64,000 nt of DNA from Magicicada septendecula (Eukaryota > Arthropoda > Insecta > Hemiptera > Cicadidae), in assembly GCA_034769895.1 (NCBI GenBank), contig CM068367.1, positions 126,145,927 to 126,209,926 on the forward strand, in the 5' to 3' direction. Shown piece after piece: positions 12,166 to 22,489 of the stretch (position 1 is its first letter; every line of letters starts with the position of its first letter). The notes beneath the pieces were generated by a model. It made no database searches. It worked only from the letters and a program-made list of their open reading frames with translations, and was not told the DNA's origin. Both the position numbers and the translations under genes were made by a program.

Positions 12166-14062
12166 AAATATCGCTATGGAGAACCATACATGACTTCAAT
12201 GTTCTAAGATTTATATTTAAAATCATTAACGAAATGAAATGTTTCCATAGAAACTACTTCTTTCCACTTATTGCTTCAGCCTTAACCACAGTTCTGTGGT
12301 CACTGACGTATACCACCACACGTTATCGCACTCGATTTTCATTGACGATGGCAGTCGATGGCACTGCCGAAACGTCTGGTTTTGCAGAAAACATTGGGCT
12401 ACGGCCAAACAGCCCAGGGAAGGAATTTTAACAACAAACTACTACTTTGTTGCCGATAACGTAGTACACATATAATAAAAATTATCCCCTCCCCCTTCAT
12501 TTTCATTAATGGAAATTACCCCCACCCCGTTCAACTAGCCTCTTTCTTCGTTTATAGATATTTCATCGACGTTTCTACAGTGGATTATAAAATCTTCTTA
12601 TCAGGATATTTTATCAAAATTAAGTACTTTACTCTTGTTACAACATAAAATGTTGCAGGTAAACTACCCCTTTCCCTTAACCTATCTTCAACAAAATCAA
12701 CAGACCTTGAGCTATCTACAATTGAGGAAGGTATGCAAAAAATTATTTGATTCTGTTTAATTGTGCGGCAGATATCGTTCGTCATAGAAACAATTACTCT
12801 TGTTAAAACATAAAACGTTGCAGGTAAACTACCCCTTTCCCTTAACCGATCTTCACCAAAATCAACAGGCCTTCAGTCTTTTGCAATTGATGAAAGTATG
12901 CAACACAATATTTGATTTTGTTTCAATGTGCGGCAGTTATCGTTTGTCATAGAAGAAATTACCGTTGTTAAAACGTAAAATGTTGTTGGTAAACTCCCCC
13001 TTTCCCTTAACCGATCTTCACCAAAATCAACAGACATTGAGTTCTCTATAGCTCAGGAAGGTATGCATAACATTATTTGATTCTGATTGAATTTACGGCA
13101 GTTACCATTCGTCATAGAAAACATTACCCGTGTTAAAACATAAAACGTTGCAGGTAAACTACCCCTTTCCCTACACCGATCTTCGCCAAAAACAATAAGT
13201 CTTGAGAACTCTTCTATTCAGAGTTGCATGCAAAAAATTATTTGATTATGTTTGAATTTGCTGTTGTTATCGGTTGCCATAGAAAATACCCTTGTTAAAA
13301 CATAAAACGTTGCTGGTAAACTACCCCTTTTCCTTAACTGATCTTCACCAAAAACAGTACGTCTTGAGAACTCTACAATTCAGGGCTGTATGCAAAAAAT
13401 TATTTGATTCTGTTTGAATTTGTGGCTGTTATCGTTTGCCATAGAAAAAAATTACCCTTGATAAAAAAAAACGTTGCAGGTAAACTACCCCTTTCCCTTA
13501 ACCGATCTTCACCAAAAACAAGTCTTGAGTAATCTACAAATCAGGGCTTTATGCAAAAAATTATTTGATTCTGTTTGAACTTGCGGCTGTTATCGTTTGC
13601 CATAGAAAAATATCGGTATGGAGAACCATACATGACTTCCATGCTCTAAGATTTATATTTAAAATCATTTACGAAATGAAATGTTTCTATAGAAACTACT
13701 TTTTTCCACTTACTGCTTCAGCCTTAACCACAGTACTGTGGTCACTAACGTATACCACCTCACGTTTTCGCACTCGATATTCACTGATGGTGGCAGTCGA
13801 TGGCACTGCCGAAACGTCTGGTTTTGGAGAAAACATTGGACTCTACAATTCTGGGCTATATGCAAAAAATTATTTGATTCTGTTTGAATTTGCGGCTATC
13901 GTTTGCCATAGAAAAAAAATCTACAGACAGACACACAGACAGACACTTTTCGAAAATTGACGTTTTTTCATGTTTTGAGTGTAGTACAATCAGAATCTGC
14001 AATACTCTCGAACACGATTTTTTTTGTCATCACCATACTTCCATTTCCTTAAGGAACATGGA
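12166..14062 (+). repeat. TR family, block B
   Basis: A 5' module (ATATCGCTATGGAGAACC onward, to about 12560) is followed by six to seven array units of about 160 bp. A second 5' module (13606-13840) is joined straight onto array sequence, then comes a GACA microsatellite (13922-13945) and the conserved tail ending TTCCTTAAGGAACATGGAA. The terminal palindrome is cut at its last bases, where a perfect hairpin begins. It occupies the centre of the surrounding hAT-like element. Confidence 0.85.
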
Positions 14063-14148
14063 ATTCCGATTAGCGCGTTCAAGCTTCACAGCTCATCGTT
14101 TTTCCGATCTGACGATGAGCTGTGAAGCTTGAACGCGCTAATCGGAAT
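14063..14148. repeat. perfect 37-bp hairpin
   Basis: Arms 14063-14099 and 14112-14148 are exact inverted complements (ATTCCGATTAGCGCGTTCAA outermost; CGATGAGCTGTGAAGC innermost on the right). The loop is 12 nt. It sits exactly at the boundary between TR block B and the right subterminal arm of the enclosing element. It is GC-richer than its surroundings. Its origin is unknown. Confidence 0.85.
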
Positions 14149-14542
14149 AATTTTTCTATAGTGGTGTGGAGCAGTGATTATTCTGTTTATATTTAATGTG
14201 GTTAAAAAACCTGCGACAATGTCCTAAACACAATCCCATTAAAGTAATCGGTAATAACACAATAAATACGCGTTACTGATACATTATTTACACGGTACCT
14301 ATTGACTGAATGGATTTTTCTATTTTTAATATTTCAAACGTTTTTGCCAATGCTGTGCAATAACCCTGTTTGTATGTACAAAAAAGATTTACTACTATAT
14401 TAGCGTACAGTACTACACAGTTGAAAGAAACAATAAACAATCTAAAAATTAAGACGTTAACAAAAGTCGGAAACTTTTTTCGATTCTCTGGGGGGGGGGG
14501 TCCCGTTCGTCACCCTACAGTAAATACGCCGCTGCTGTTGAG

Positions 14543-17518
14543 CGTGAATTATCAGTCAAACGTACAAGATAACAGGCCTACGACAACTACGATAGTAGGC
14601 ATACTATTTAATATTCGATTTACTTTATTTATAGAAAAAAATGTGTAAAACAGATTTTATAAAACAAGGTAAAGTATGTTTGTAAGTATGAGTCGGTGTG
14701 TGTGTGAGTAATAAAGGAAGGGGGTAGGGAGATCGCTGGTCCTTAGTGGAGAAGGAGGAGACCAGAGAGAGTCGGTGGAACGGCGAATGTAAAGAAGAAT
14801 GATAAAGGCAAGTCACGTACAGAGAAAATAAACGGTGAATTTTTAAAGGAAACAAAGACAAAATAACACTAAAGCATCGGAAAGAGGGAGACAACATTTC
14901 TAGGGGATTAATGGTAAAACTACCCAAGTCCAAGTTTTAATGATGTTTCTAAAAAGATATTTTTATGCATTTGTCTTCTTAACAGTTGTATAATAAAAAA
15001 AACTACTTATAATAAAAATTAACTTAGAAAATTTCTGATTTATCACTGCGCTTGAAAACCTTTAATTTCAGTTTTTCGTAAATTCACACGAGTGGAGTTG
15101 GGTAGATTTACCAATAACCCCACGATAACATGTTGAGGCGTAACAGACTGATTCTGTACCTTACTGAAGAATGGAGCGCAGTAGTTTCTGACTGCAAAGT
15201 CATCATGCTTTTACACGAAGGGAGGATCGAGCACTGTACGTTATAATCTCGGAATGTGGTAGTTTAAAGGCATTCTTAAACCATTAAAAAAATGAACTAT
15301 CTTATGATGATATTAACCAAATATGCACACACCAAAGAAACGTCTTTTCTCTTTATATTTTTCATATGTGACGATGTGTCGTGTTTTCGACAGCCGCTGA
15401 GACACGAGACATGTGTTCAATACAACCAAATCCCTGAATATGAACTGATAATAAACGTATTTTAGAAGCGTCACCAGTTCGACAGTCGCATACTTTCCAA
15501 CACGATAATATATTCCCGATATCGAAAAATAATAAAATAATAGCCAGGCCTCGAGTACGTTCCACATAAAAGTTGTAATATAAATGTTATTTTTCTTGTA
15601 ACTGGCAACATAACGAAAATCGTGTACGATCAAATCAGACCAGGGGAATTCACGCGATATAAATAAACAAAAAAAACTCTTGCTTTTAACGTCAAAGTCA
15701 GTCCTTGCGTTTGTTTATCAACTTAACGTATGCAAAATTAGGTCGATTTAGATGGCGCTGGGAAATCCACAATTCTGACGATGGTAACTGGAGCTCAAAC
15801 CTGCACGTTTTACAGACCTAATCCGCATCGAAGTCACACCTAAAAGATTCTAATGTTTCAATCGATGCGTTAATACATTTTATAAACTTTATACCAAACG
15901 AAGTCTTCTTGCTTTGTTTAGACTACAGTTTCAATGTAAATAGGGCTGACTGAACTGTACAGTCGGCGTAAACATAAAGAGTAGTCTAATTGGGCCAACA
16001 TTTTTACAAAACAAGTACATTTGATAACTGTTCTCAACGAGAGATCCAGGGTCGTGCGAGGTCACCACTGCGAATAATCAAGGAAATAATCTAATAAAAT
16101 TGACGAAGCTCTTCTAGGAATTTTTTTAAGTTGTCTCTGTTTCGGTTGAACTGTTCTCAGTCGTGATAACAACCCTACCTCGTGCTTACGTGTAAAAGAA
16201 AAATTTATAATGTATATTATCAGCTGTATATCAGATCATTTATGCATTCACATAATTGTTTACTATTAAAGCCAGTTCCGCTTATTATGAAAAAAACCGC
16301 CCGCTTATTAAGAAAAAAAACTGTTCCACAGTTATATGTAGAAATTTCAATATTCATATTTTGCTACATACTCTCATAAAAATGTACTGCAGATATATGT
16401 TTTAGTCAGTCAGATTGGTACTACAAAACAAAATGATTTATAACCGAGGAGGGACAATTAAGACGGACTGACCGTGTGAAGCGCATGGAAAAGAAAGTTC
16501 GATGAAAAGTAAAAAGCAGAGGTACGTCAAGAAGAGCGTGGCAGCAGTAAGTGAGGGACATAGTAAGGTGGCGAGGAAAGGAGATGGAAGAATATGGTCG
16601 GTTGTTCAAGACGGAGGAAGATGGAGAACGCTCTGGAACAGAACACAAGAGTAGAAGAAACATCAACAAACCCGTAAGGTAGAAAAGGCTTAACGATTGG
16701 TGAAGTTACATGAGTTACCACGTCTATAGACTCAAAAATTAATATTCAAAATGGAAAATTGTTTAAGCTGTACGAAAATATTTTTTTAATGTGAAAAATA
16801 GTAATTACAGGGTCCTTTCTTGTAAAACCAAAATGGTTGCCATCTACAAGAACCGTACATTAAAGAGGAAAGGTTGTGAAGCCAACTTTACGATTCAGTC
16901 ATCCACTTAATCGTCTATCAAGAAACTGTTTGATTTCACAGGACGATCTGAGTGTTGATAACTGCCCTTGATAACAGAGGCCAATCCATCATAAAAATAT
17001 TTCGTAAACGTTATTACAATTTGAGCGCACCGTACGTATTGAAATATGAACATTGTTAGCATTATCTGTAGAAGTACAGGTAGGGTAATGTGGCGACACT
17101 ACGCCCAAACCCTTTAATTTCACCGATTAGCGCATTTATTAAGAATAGGTGGAGCCTGAGACTGGTTGAGAACGTCAACAAATTGTAAAACAAAGCTTTG
17201 CATTCTACTTATATGAATCTCACAGACACAATTAATTTCCTCCGATCACATGGTCGGTTAAGATTAAGACGATCTGCAGGAGTGAGACTCGACCGTGACG
17301 TCTTTCAAGAAAATGAAAAGGTACGCTCAACAAACTGTGATCTACATACTGAAGCTACGCGAGAGATCAGAGATCGCACGTCCGGGGCGATCAATATCAG
17401 GGTCAGGGTTCTAGGTCGTGCCATCACTTGTGTCGAACGTTTTCTATTTGGGTCCTCGTCTTTTGCGAATTAATTCTGCGTTTCCTAGAAAATTTACAGT
17501 ATCTCATCACTCTTTTTA
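14543..17518. other. intergenic, no host gene seen
   Basis: About 3 kb of AT-rich DNA. Open frames on both strands (for example 14625-14933 and 15313-15633, reverse) show no domain. The only recognisable piece is a LINE remnant near 16.4-16.7 kb. Confidence 0.55.
16432..16700 (+). pseudogene. LINE 3' end remnant (degraded RT tail)
   Basis: The forward frames read GQLRRTDRVKRMEKK, followed in another frame by GGRWRTLWNRTQE and a stop. This pattern (a 'LRW.GHVKRM' motif, then a basic stretch, then 'RWRxLWNRTQE') is characteristic of the C-terminal tail of RTE/Jockey-group reverse transcriptases. At least two internal stops and one frame change are present, and no upstream RT motif was found. 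It is a short, old fragment. Confidence 0.5.
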
Positions 17519-17633
17519 CTTCCATGTTCCGTAAGGAAATAGAAGTATGGTGATCGCAAAAAAATCGTGTTCGAGATAAGGGGTGATTCTGATTGTACTA
17601 CCCTCAAAAACATGAAGAAATGTCATTTCCAAA

Positions 17634-17670
<37 letters not shown>

Positions 17671-18275
17671 ATTTGTTTTATGGCGAACGATAACTGCCGC
17701 AAATTCAAACAGAATCAAATAATTTTTTGCATACGTGCCTGAGTTGTAGAGAACTCAAGGCTACTGATTTTGGTTAAGATTGGTTAAGGAGAAGGGGTAG
17801 TTTACCTGTAAAGTTTTGTTTTAACAAGAGTAAAGTACTTAATTTTCATAAATAAAGTATCCTGAAAAGGTCATAATAATCCACTGTAGAAAGGTAGATA
17901 AAATATCTACAAATTAAAAGGGTAGTTGAAGGGGGAGGGGTAATTTTCTATAAATGAAATTGAAAGTTGAATGGGAGGGGATAATTTTTTATATGTTTAC
18001 TGCGTTATCGGCAACAAAGAAGTAGTTTGTTCTTAAAATTCCTTCCCGGGCTGTTTGGCCATGGTCCAATGTTTTCTGCAAAACCAGACGTTTCGGTAGT
18101 GCCATCGACAGTGAAAATCGAGTGCGCTAACGTGAGGTGATATACGTTAGTGACCACAGTACTTCTGAAGAAAGAAGTAGTTTAGATGGAAATATTTCAT
18201 TTCGAAAATGATTTTAAATATAAATTTTAGAACATGGAAGTCGTGTATGGTTCTCCATACCGCTTTTCTATAACG
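17519..18275 (-). mobile_element. TR-family copy C (reverse)
   Basis: Reading on the reverse strand, it starts near 18275 with GCGGTATGGAGAACCATAC, runs through the 5' module, has only one array unit (about 17690-17870), then a (GT/CA)n run (17638-17668) in place of the GACA microsatellite, and ends in the conserved tail and the terminal palindrome near 17519. It is a short form of the family. Confidence 0.8.
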
Positions 18276-19810
18276 CGTTTAGAACGCCTGACCGAAAGGT
18301 TTAAAAAGCAGTTTTCCCGCCGAGGGAACTAGAAACAATTTGTTGAAAGGATGTATACAGATAAGTTGGAAATCTGTATAAAAATGATAAATGTTTGTAG
18401 CGAATTCAAATTTACGATTAATTCTGTGCGTGTTTGTTAATAGAAAATCTGCCGGTGGTTTAAAGAATTGTTATTACATCGCGGTCAGATTTTAAGGTAG
18501 TTCTTGTTCATCCGTTTGCCGACACTACAAGACATCTACAAAGAATAACATAATTGTTTCTTTTGTAAAATCTGTAATACAGCTTCGCTTAACACTACAA
18601 ATTAAATCGTATGTGTATCCATAATTGTTATGGGTGAAATAAACTATTCGTTATAAAAGTCGCTTTTTAAAGCACTCTTACATTGCGTTGTCATTCATAT
18701 TGTGAGTAAATAAAAACGTCAAATGTTCGTCGCAAAAACAATATGACGCATTAGAGATTTTCCCTAATTGCGGACTAAACTACTGGACACGAGTTAAGAA
18801 AAACGCGTTTGTTAAACGAAATGTTAAAATTAATCGCCAGAACGTGTTAGGTAGAATTTTCTGGTACCGCCTAGAATTTTTGCTGTTTGTCAAACGAATG
18901 TCGCCTACTTCTTTGTACTTTCTCCTTACACTTTAACTGGTATCTTCCCTAAACTCGTTCACTATTTTGAACAAGGTACATTTATTATGTAATTCTGAAT
19001 TTTGTTTCTAGTTGTGTTCTAATACCAATTTATATTTTTAAGATAATATTTTATCTCGGGTAATTGGTTCCAGTCGCACCTTATGTGAAGTATATGTATT
19101 CAGCCCCAGCTCCACGTTGCTGGTACCAATGATATTCAGCCCCAGCCCCACGTTGCTGGTACCAATGATGTAACGATCATCATTTTAAGTAATGATGTTT
19201 CTTTACTTAATATGTGAGTGAAGTCAAGTTATTTAAACTTTTATTTATTAACGTGGATTACTATTTGTTTGGGGATGGGTGTTGGTTTTCGTGTTGAGTT
19301 GTCAAGATTGAGATTACCAGACTCACTTACAGTAGGTTATTACGCTTGACGGAATTACTTACGTCGTCGTGGTCGGGTTCTATCATCTTACTCTGAAATA
19401 AAATTCTTTATTTCTATATTATCTTTTTTAATAAAAGACAACTGGCATCAATTAGGGAAAAATATCATTATTTATTTTCATAAGTTACTGCCTTCGTTGC
19501 TCTAATTTTTGTTTGGTACAATGCACAAGTCGATTCCTAATCTCAGTTCGATTCAGAGTTACACTTTAGATAGTTATATAAACTCCTGGATTCTTTTGAC
19601 TGTTATTAAAAAGTACGAAATGCGCACTAAGTAGTACAACATATTACAATTAAAATAATTCTTACTTACTAATAACAATAAAATTAAAATCAAGAAAATA
19701 CAATGAAATAGTTGTTTGGTCTGATGTGAGCATAATAGTTAGTGTCGATTCGGCGTTGGTTTCAGTTGGCTGTGCCAAGATGGCGGACTGACGCTAAGCA
19801 ACTATAGAGT
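18276..19810. other. intergenic
   Basis: AT-rich with no gene recognised. It contains a clean 36-bp tandem duplication (19098-19169). Confidence 0.6.
19098..19169. repeat. 36-bp tandem duplication
   Basis: ATTCAGCCCCAGCTCCACGT... (19098-19133) is repeated at 19134-19169 with a single T/C difference, so the duplication is recent. It is GC-richer than its neighbourhood. Confidence 0.9.
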
Positions 19811-19870
19811 TGATTTAGGCCTCGCGTCCACTGGAAGCAGAAAGCTGCGAACTGGGAAAATGACGAATTC

Positions 19871-22210
19871 GTGCGTACGGTCCTCGTCCACTACCGCAGT
19901 GCGGCGCAGTATTTGTCCGTATTTTGTGCAGACGATACGGCAGGCGATTTGTCTGATTTTGAATTTTTGGCTTTAGAATCGCCTCTGATACTACGCCGTG
20001 TATCCCACAGACGGTATCAGAGAAGACGGAAAATGTGGGTTAACAGTATTTTTTTCAAAAGAAAGCAGTTTGGTGAATTTTCTCACTTGTGGAGTGATTT
20101 ACAAAGCGATGAGAACCACCACTTCCATTATTTTTGAATGAAACGGAGCACATTTCAGTACATTCTTGAAAAAATCGCTCCTAAATTGGAAAAATTCAGG
20201 TAATTTTCGAGAGACGATTTCACCTGAAGAACGGCTGGCTGTTACATTACGGTAAGCGTAATAACAAAATGTATGCATCATTCAATCTACGAGTATCTTT
20301 TTTAAATGTTATTATAATCACATTTTTTCGATTATTTTGTATTAATGATGTTTACTATTTTTAATGATATTGAGAAAGACAGAGGGTAGAATGATATTAA
20401 AAACAAAATTAATATTTACAAAAAGACATTTTATTTTATTTTTTTCGTTTACATTAATGAAGTGAAAGGACTATAAATCAGAATTTAATAATTACATTCC
20501 TGTAGGATCGAAGTGGCTATAAAACTGCAACGTGTTTCCCATAGGAAAGGTTTCGTGAACAAATTGGAAGGAATCGGAAGAATAACTTGCCACAGAATGT
20601 GATGTGGAAGCAGCAATGCGTTGTTGTTGATCGAGTTCCTCCATTATTACTCCCATTATCTTTGTGCGTACATTCAGTTTTCTTTGTTTGGGGATATCAT
20701 GGAGATATGGCAGTAAGTTCATTAGAAACTGGTAGTCCCCATCTTGAACATGTTTTGTTTTTTCTTCCAAGTACTTAACTTTTTTAATTTCAAGCTCGAG
20801 TAATTTTTCATCAAAGTGTGACTGTTCATGTGTGGAATGTTTCTTTCGGGGGGGGGGGGCTTTTAAACAACTTTTTCGCGGTTGAGGTGATGTGTATGTC
20901 TTGACGACTATCACCAACATCGTCGCCATGAGACCCAGGAGTTGACAAATCAGTGTGTTGAGAGATAGAAGGTAGTGCTGCGTGGTCTTCAACAGCAGAC
21001 TCCTTATTTGAGCTGTCTTCCTCATTCTCATCTTCTTCAATGGATGGAACACTGCTTACCATGTCCCTCGGCTTGATAGTATCTACCAAAAATGAAAGTT
21101 GGTTGAAAAAGGGCCATTTAGGCACTTGGGATGCATCTCCACCACTACCACTTTTCAGCTTTATCTGCTTCTGGAATTCCTTTAGAAACGTGTCCCGTAA
21201 CCCCCTCCATCTCTTCTTAAGTCCTTCAAACTGAAACAAATAATACAAAAAAATTAGAATTTAATAATTACGATAATGTAGTTATTCACTATTTATATTT
21301 ACAACAGAAATAGTTCTTGCAGTATCACTTTCACTCTTTTCAGGTACCTAGCATCTGGATCGTCATTCAAAACTCTGGGCTATTCTGTTCGAATATCAGA
21401 CGTGACTGTTGGACGAATTATTCATGAAACGTGTTGTTCCATATGGGATTCACTATGCAATGCGCACATGCCATTTCCTTGTGGCGAAGATGTTGATGAA
21501 ACATCAAGACGATTTTGGAGGAAATGGAAATTTCCAAATTGTGTGGGATGTATCGACGGGAAGCATATTCGAATCAAATGTCCAAAACAATCTGGTACGT
21601 TATATTACAACTACAAAAAATACTTTTCCATAGTACTGCAAGCAGTAGTAGGACCCAACTATAAATTCATCTGCATCGACATTGGAGCCTATGGGAAACA
21701 GAGCGACAGTGGAATATTCCATCAGTCCAACTTGGAACAAACAACTTGAACATGGTGCCCTTAAAGTACACTGTGAGAAAGAATTACCTGACAGTGATTT
21801 ATATACACCTTACGTGCTCATAGGGGATGAAGGATATCCTTTAAAACCATTTTTAATGCGCCCTTATCCTCAAAGAAGTGTCGGGCCAGATGAAGAAATT
21901 TTCAACAAACGATTGTCACTTGCTAGGCAAACTGTGGAATGTGTGTTTGGGATGATTAGCAATAAATGGCGTATACTCCTAAAAATTTGAAGTGAGTCCA
22001 GAACGAGCAGATAACATTGTAAAATGCATATGCTTATTACACAACATAACTATAGACAGGGAAGGGTTGATACAAATTCAACCTTCTTCTGTTGAGCCTA
22101 GGGATCGCCTTGCACGATTTGCTAATAGAGGACAGAATAGAAGTGCTGTTCGAGCATGTCAGATAAGAGAAACTTTTAAAACTTATTTCGTAAACAACGG
22201 TTCAATGTAG
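19871..22210 (+). pseudogene. HARBI1-like Harbinger transposase, spliced and broken
   Basis: DDE nuclease that would cut at the element ends. Exon 1 (to 20251) reads MWVNSIFFKRKQFGEFSHLW, FQYILEKIAPKLEKF and ETISPEERLAVTLR, then a GTAAGC donor. Exon 2 begins at 21344 after CTCTTTTCAG and continues YLASGSSFKTLGYSVRISDV with phase restored. The catalytic region shows GCIDGKHIRI (first Asp, about 21550), IDIGAYGKQSDSGIF (second Asp region, about 21680) and VECVFGMISNKWRI (Glu, about 21940-21980). Breaks: an in-frame TGA at 20135 and a TAA at about 20202 in exon 1, and frame changes near 21740 and 21988. No convincing ATG remains upstream of 19920. Non-functional. Confidence 0.85.
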
Positions 22211-22475
22211 ATAACATGTTACAGAATGCTAAATATTGTATACCTTCCTGACAATACTACAAAAGATTTTTATCTGATATTAATCATTATGCTAAATGTA
22301 AAAAATTAATAATAAAAATAATAATAATAAAAAGAAACTTACCAGGTTCGTTCATTTCCACCGACACCTCGTTCCACAATTTTTTTTTAACATTCCGCAT
22401 ATGATAATTTGATTCCCTTTGGTCCCACAAATATTTTCTCTCTTGAACAAGTAATATTAATTTTTCACAATCCAT
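20492..22475 (-). pseudogene. Harbinger-associated MADF/BESS DNA-binding protein, spliced
   Basis: Partner protein thought to guide Harbinger transposase to DNA. Exon 1 (22475 to 22343) encodes MDCEKLILLVQERKYLWDQR and KKLWNEVSVEMNEPG, the first half of a MADF domain, ending at a GTAAGTTT donor. Exon 2 begins near 21230 (acceptor TATTTGTTTCAG) or at 21223 (TTTGAAG), the latter keeping phase, and gives GLKKRWRGLRDTFLKEFQKQ. An acidic linker follows, then a BESS-like motif, QFLMNLLPYLHDIPKQRK, near the C-terminus. A run of ten G at about 20849-20858 separates two frames (FKSPPPP and RKKHSTHEQ). This could be a real frameshift or a homopolymer sequencing error; otherwise the gene is open. Confidence 0.75.
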
Positions 22476-22489
22476 TTTCACTGATTAAC

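Larger units (their letters stand above)
12024..14542. mobile_element. non-autonomous hAT-like element with a TR-family block inside
   Basis: Body 12032-14534 (2503 bp), flanked by exact 8-bp duplications CTGTTGAG (12024-12031 and 14535-14542). The ends are GAGTGGACGTATCTAGAA on the left and, inward from the right, CAGCGGCGTATTTACTG. A second, subterminal inverted pair lies closer in: ACAGAATAATCACTG..CACTATAGAAA (about 12133-12164) matches the complement of about 14151-14186. Between these arms lies a TR-family block (12166-14062). No transposase. The right-end sequence, including GAACGGGACCCCCCCCCC, recurs at 59772-59845, marking a family. Confidence 0.85.
19871..22475. mobile_element. PIF/Harbinger transposon, two interlocked genes, decayed
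   Basis: This holds both proteins typical of animal PIF/Harbinger elements: a HARBI1-like DDE transposase (+) and a MADF/BESS DNA-binding partner (-). The order along the DNA is transposase exon 1, MADF exon 2, transposase exon 2, MADF exon 1. Each gene's intron thus contains an exon of the other. A GGCCTCGCGTCCACTGG motif at about 19818 may belong to the left end, but no matching right end or 3-bp TWA duplication was found, so the element limits are those of the coding parts only. Confidence 0.8.

Noticed and set aside
12166-14062. Helitron/Helentron assignment of the TR family
   Set aside because: Internal tandem repeats, a microsatellite and a terminal palindrome recall Helentron derivatives, but a probable 10-bp target duplication at 32.3/33.8 kb argues against it. 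Left open, not called.
14625-14933. 102-codon reverse frame with serine-leucine-rich content
   Set aside because: Low-complexity (purine-rich on the forward strand); no domain.
17198-17473. 91-codon forward frame
   Set aside because: No domain, no promoter context and no repeat of the frame elsewhere.
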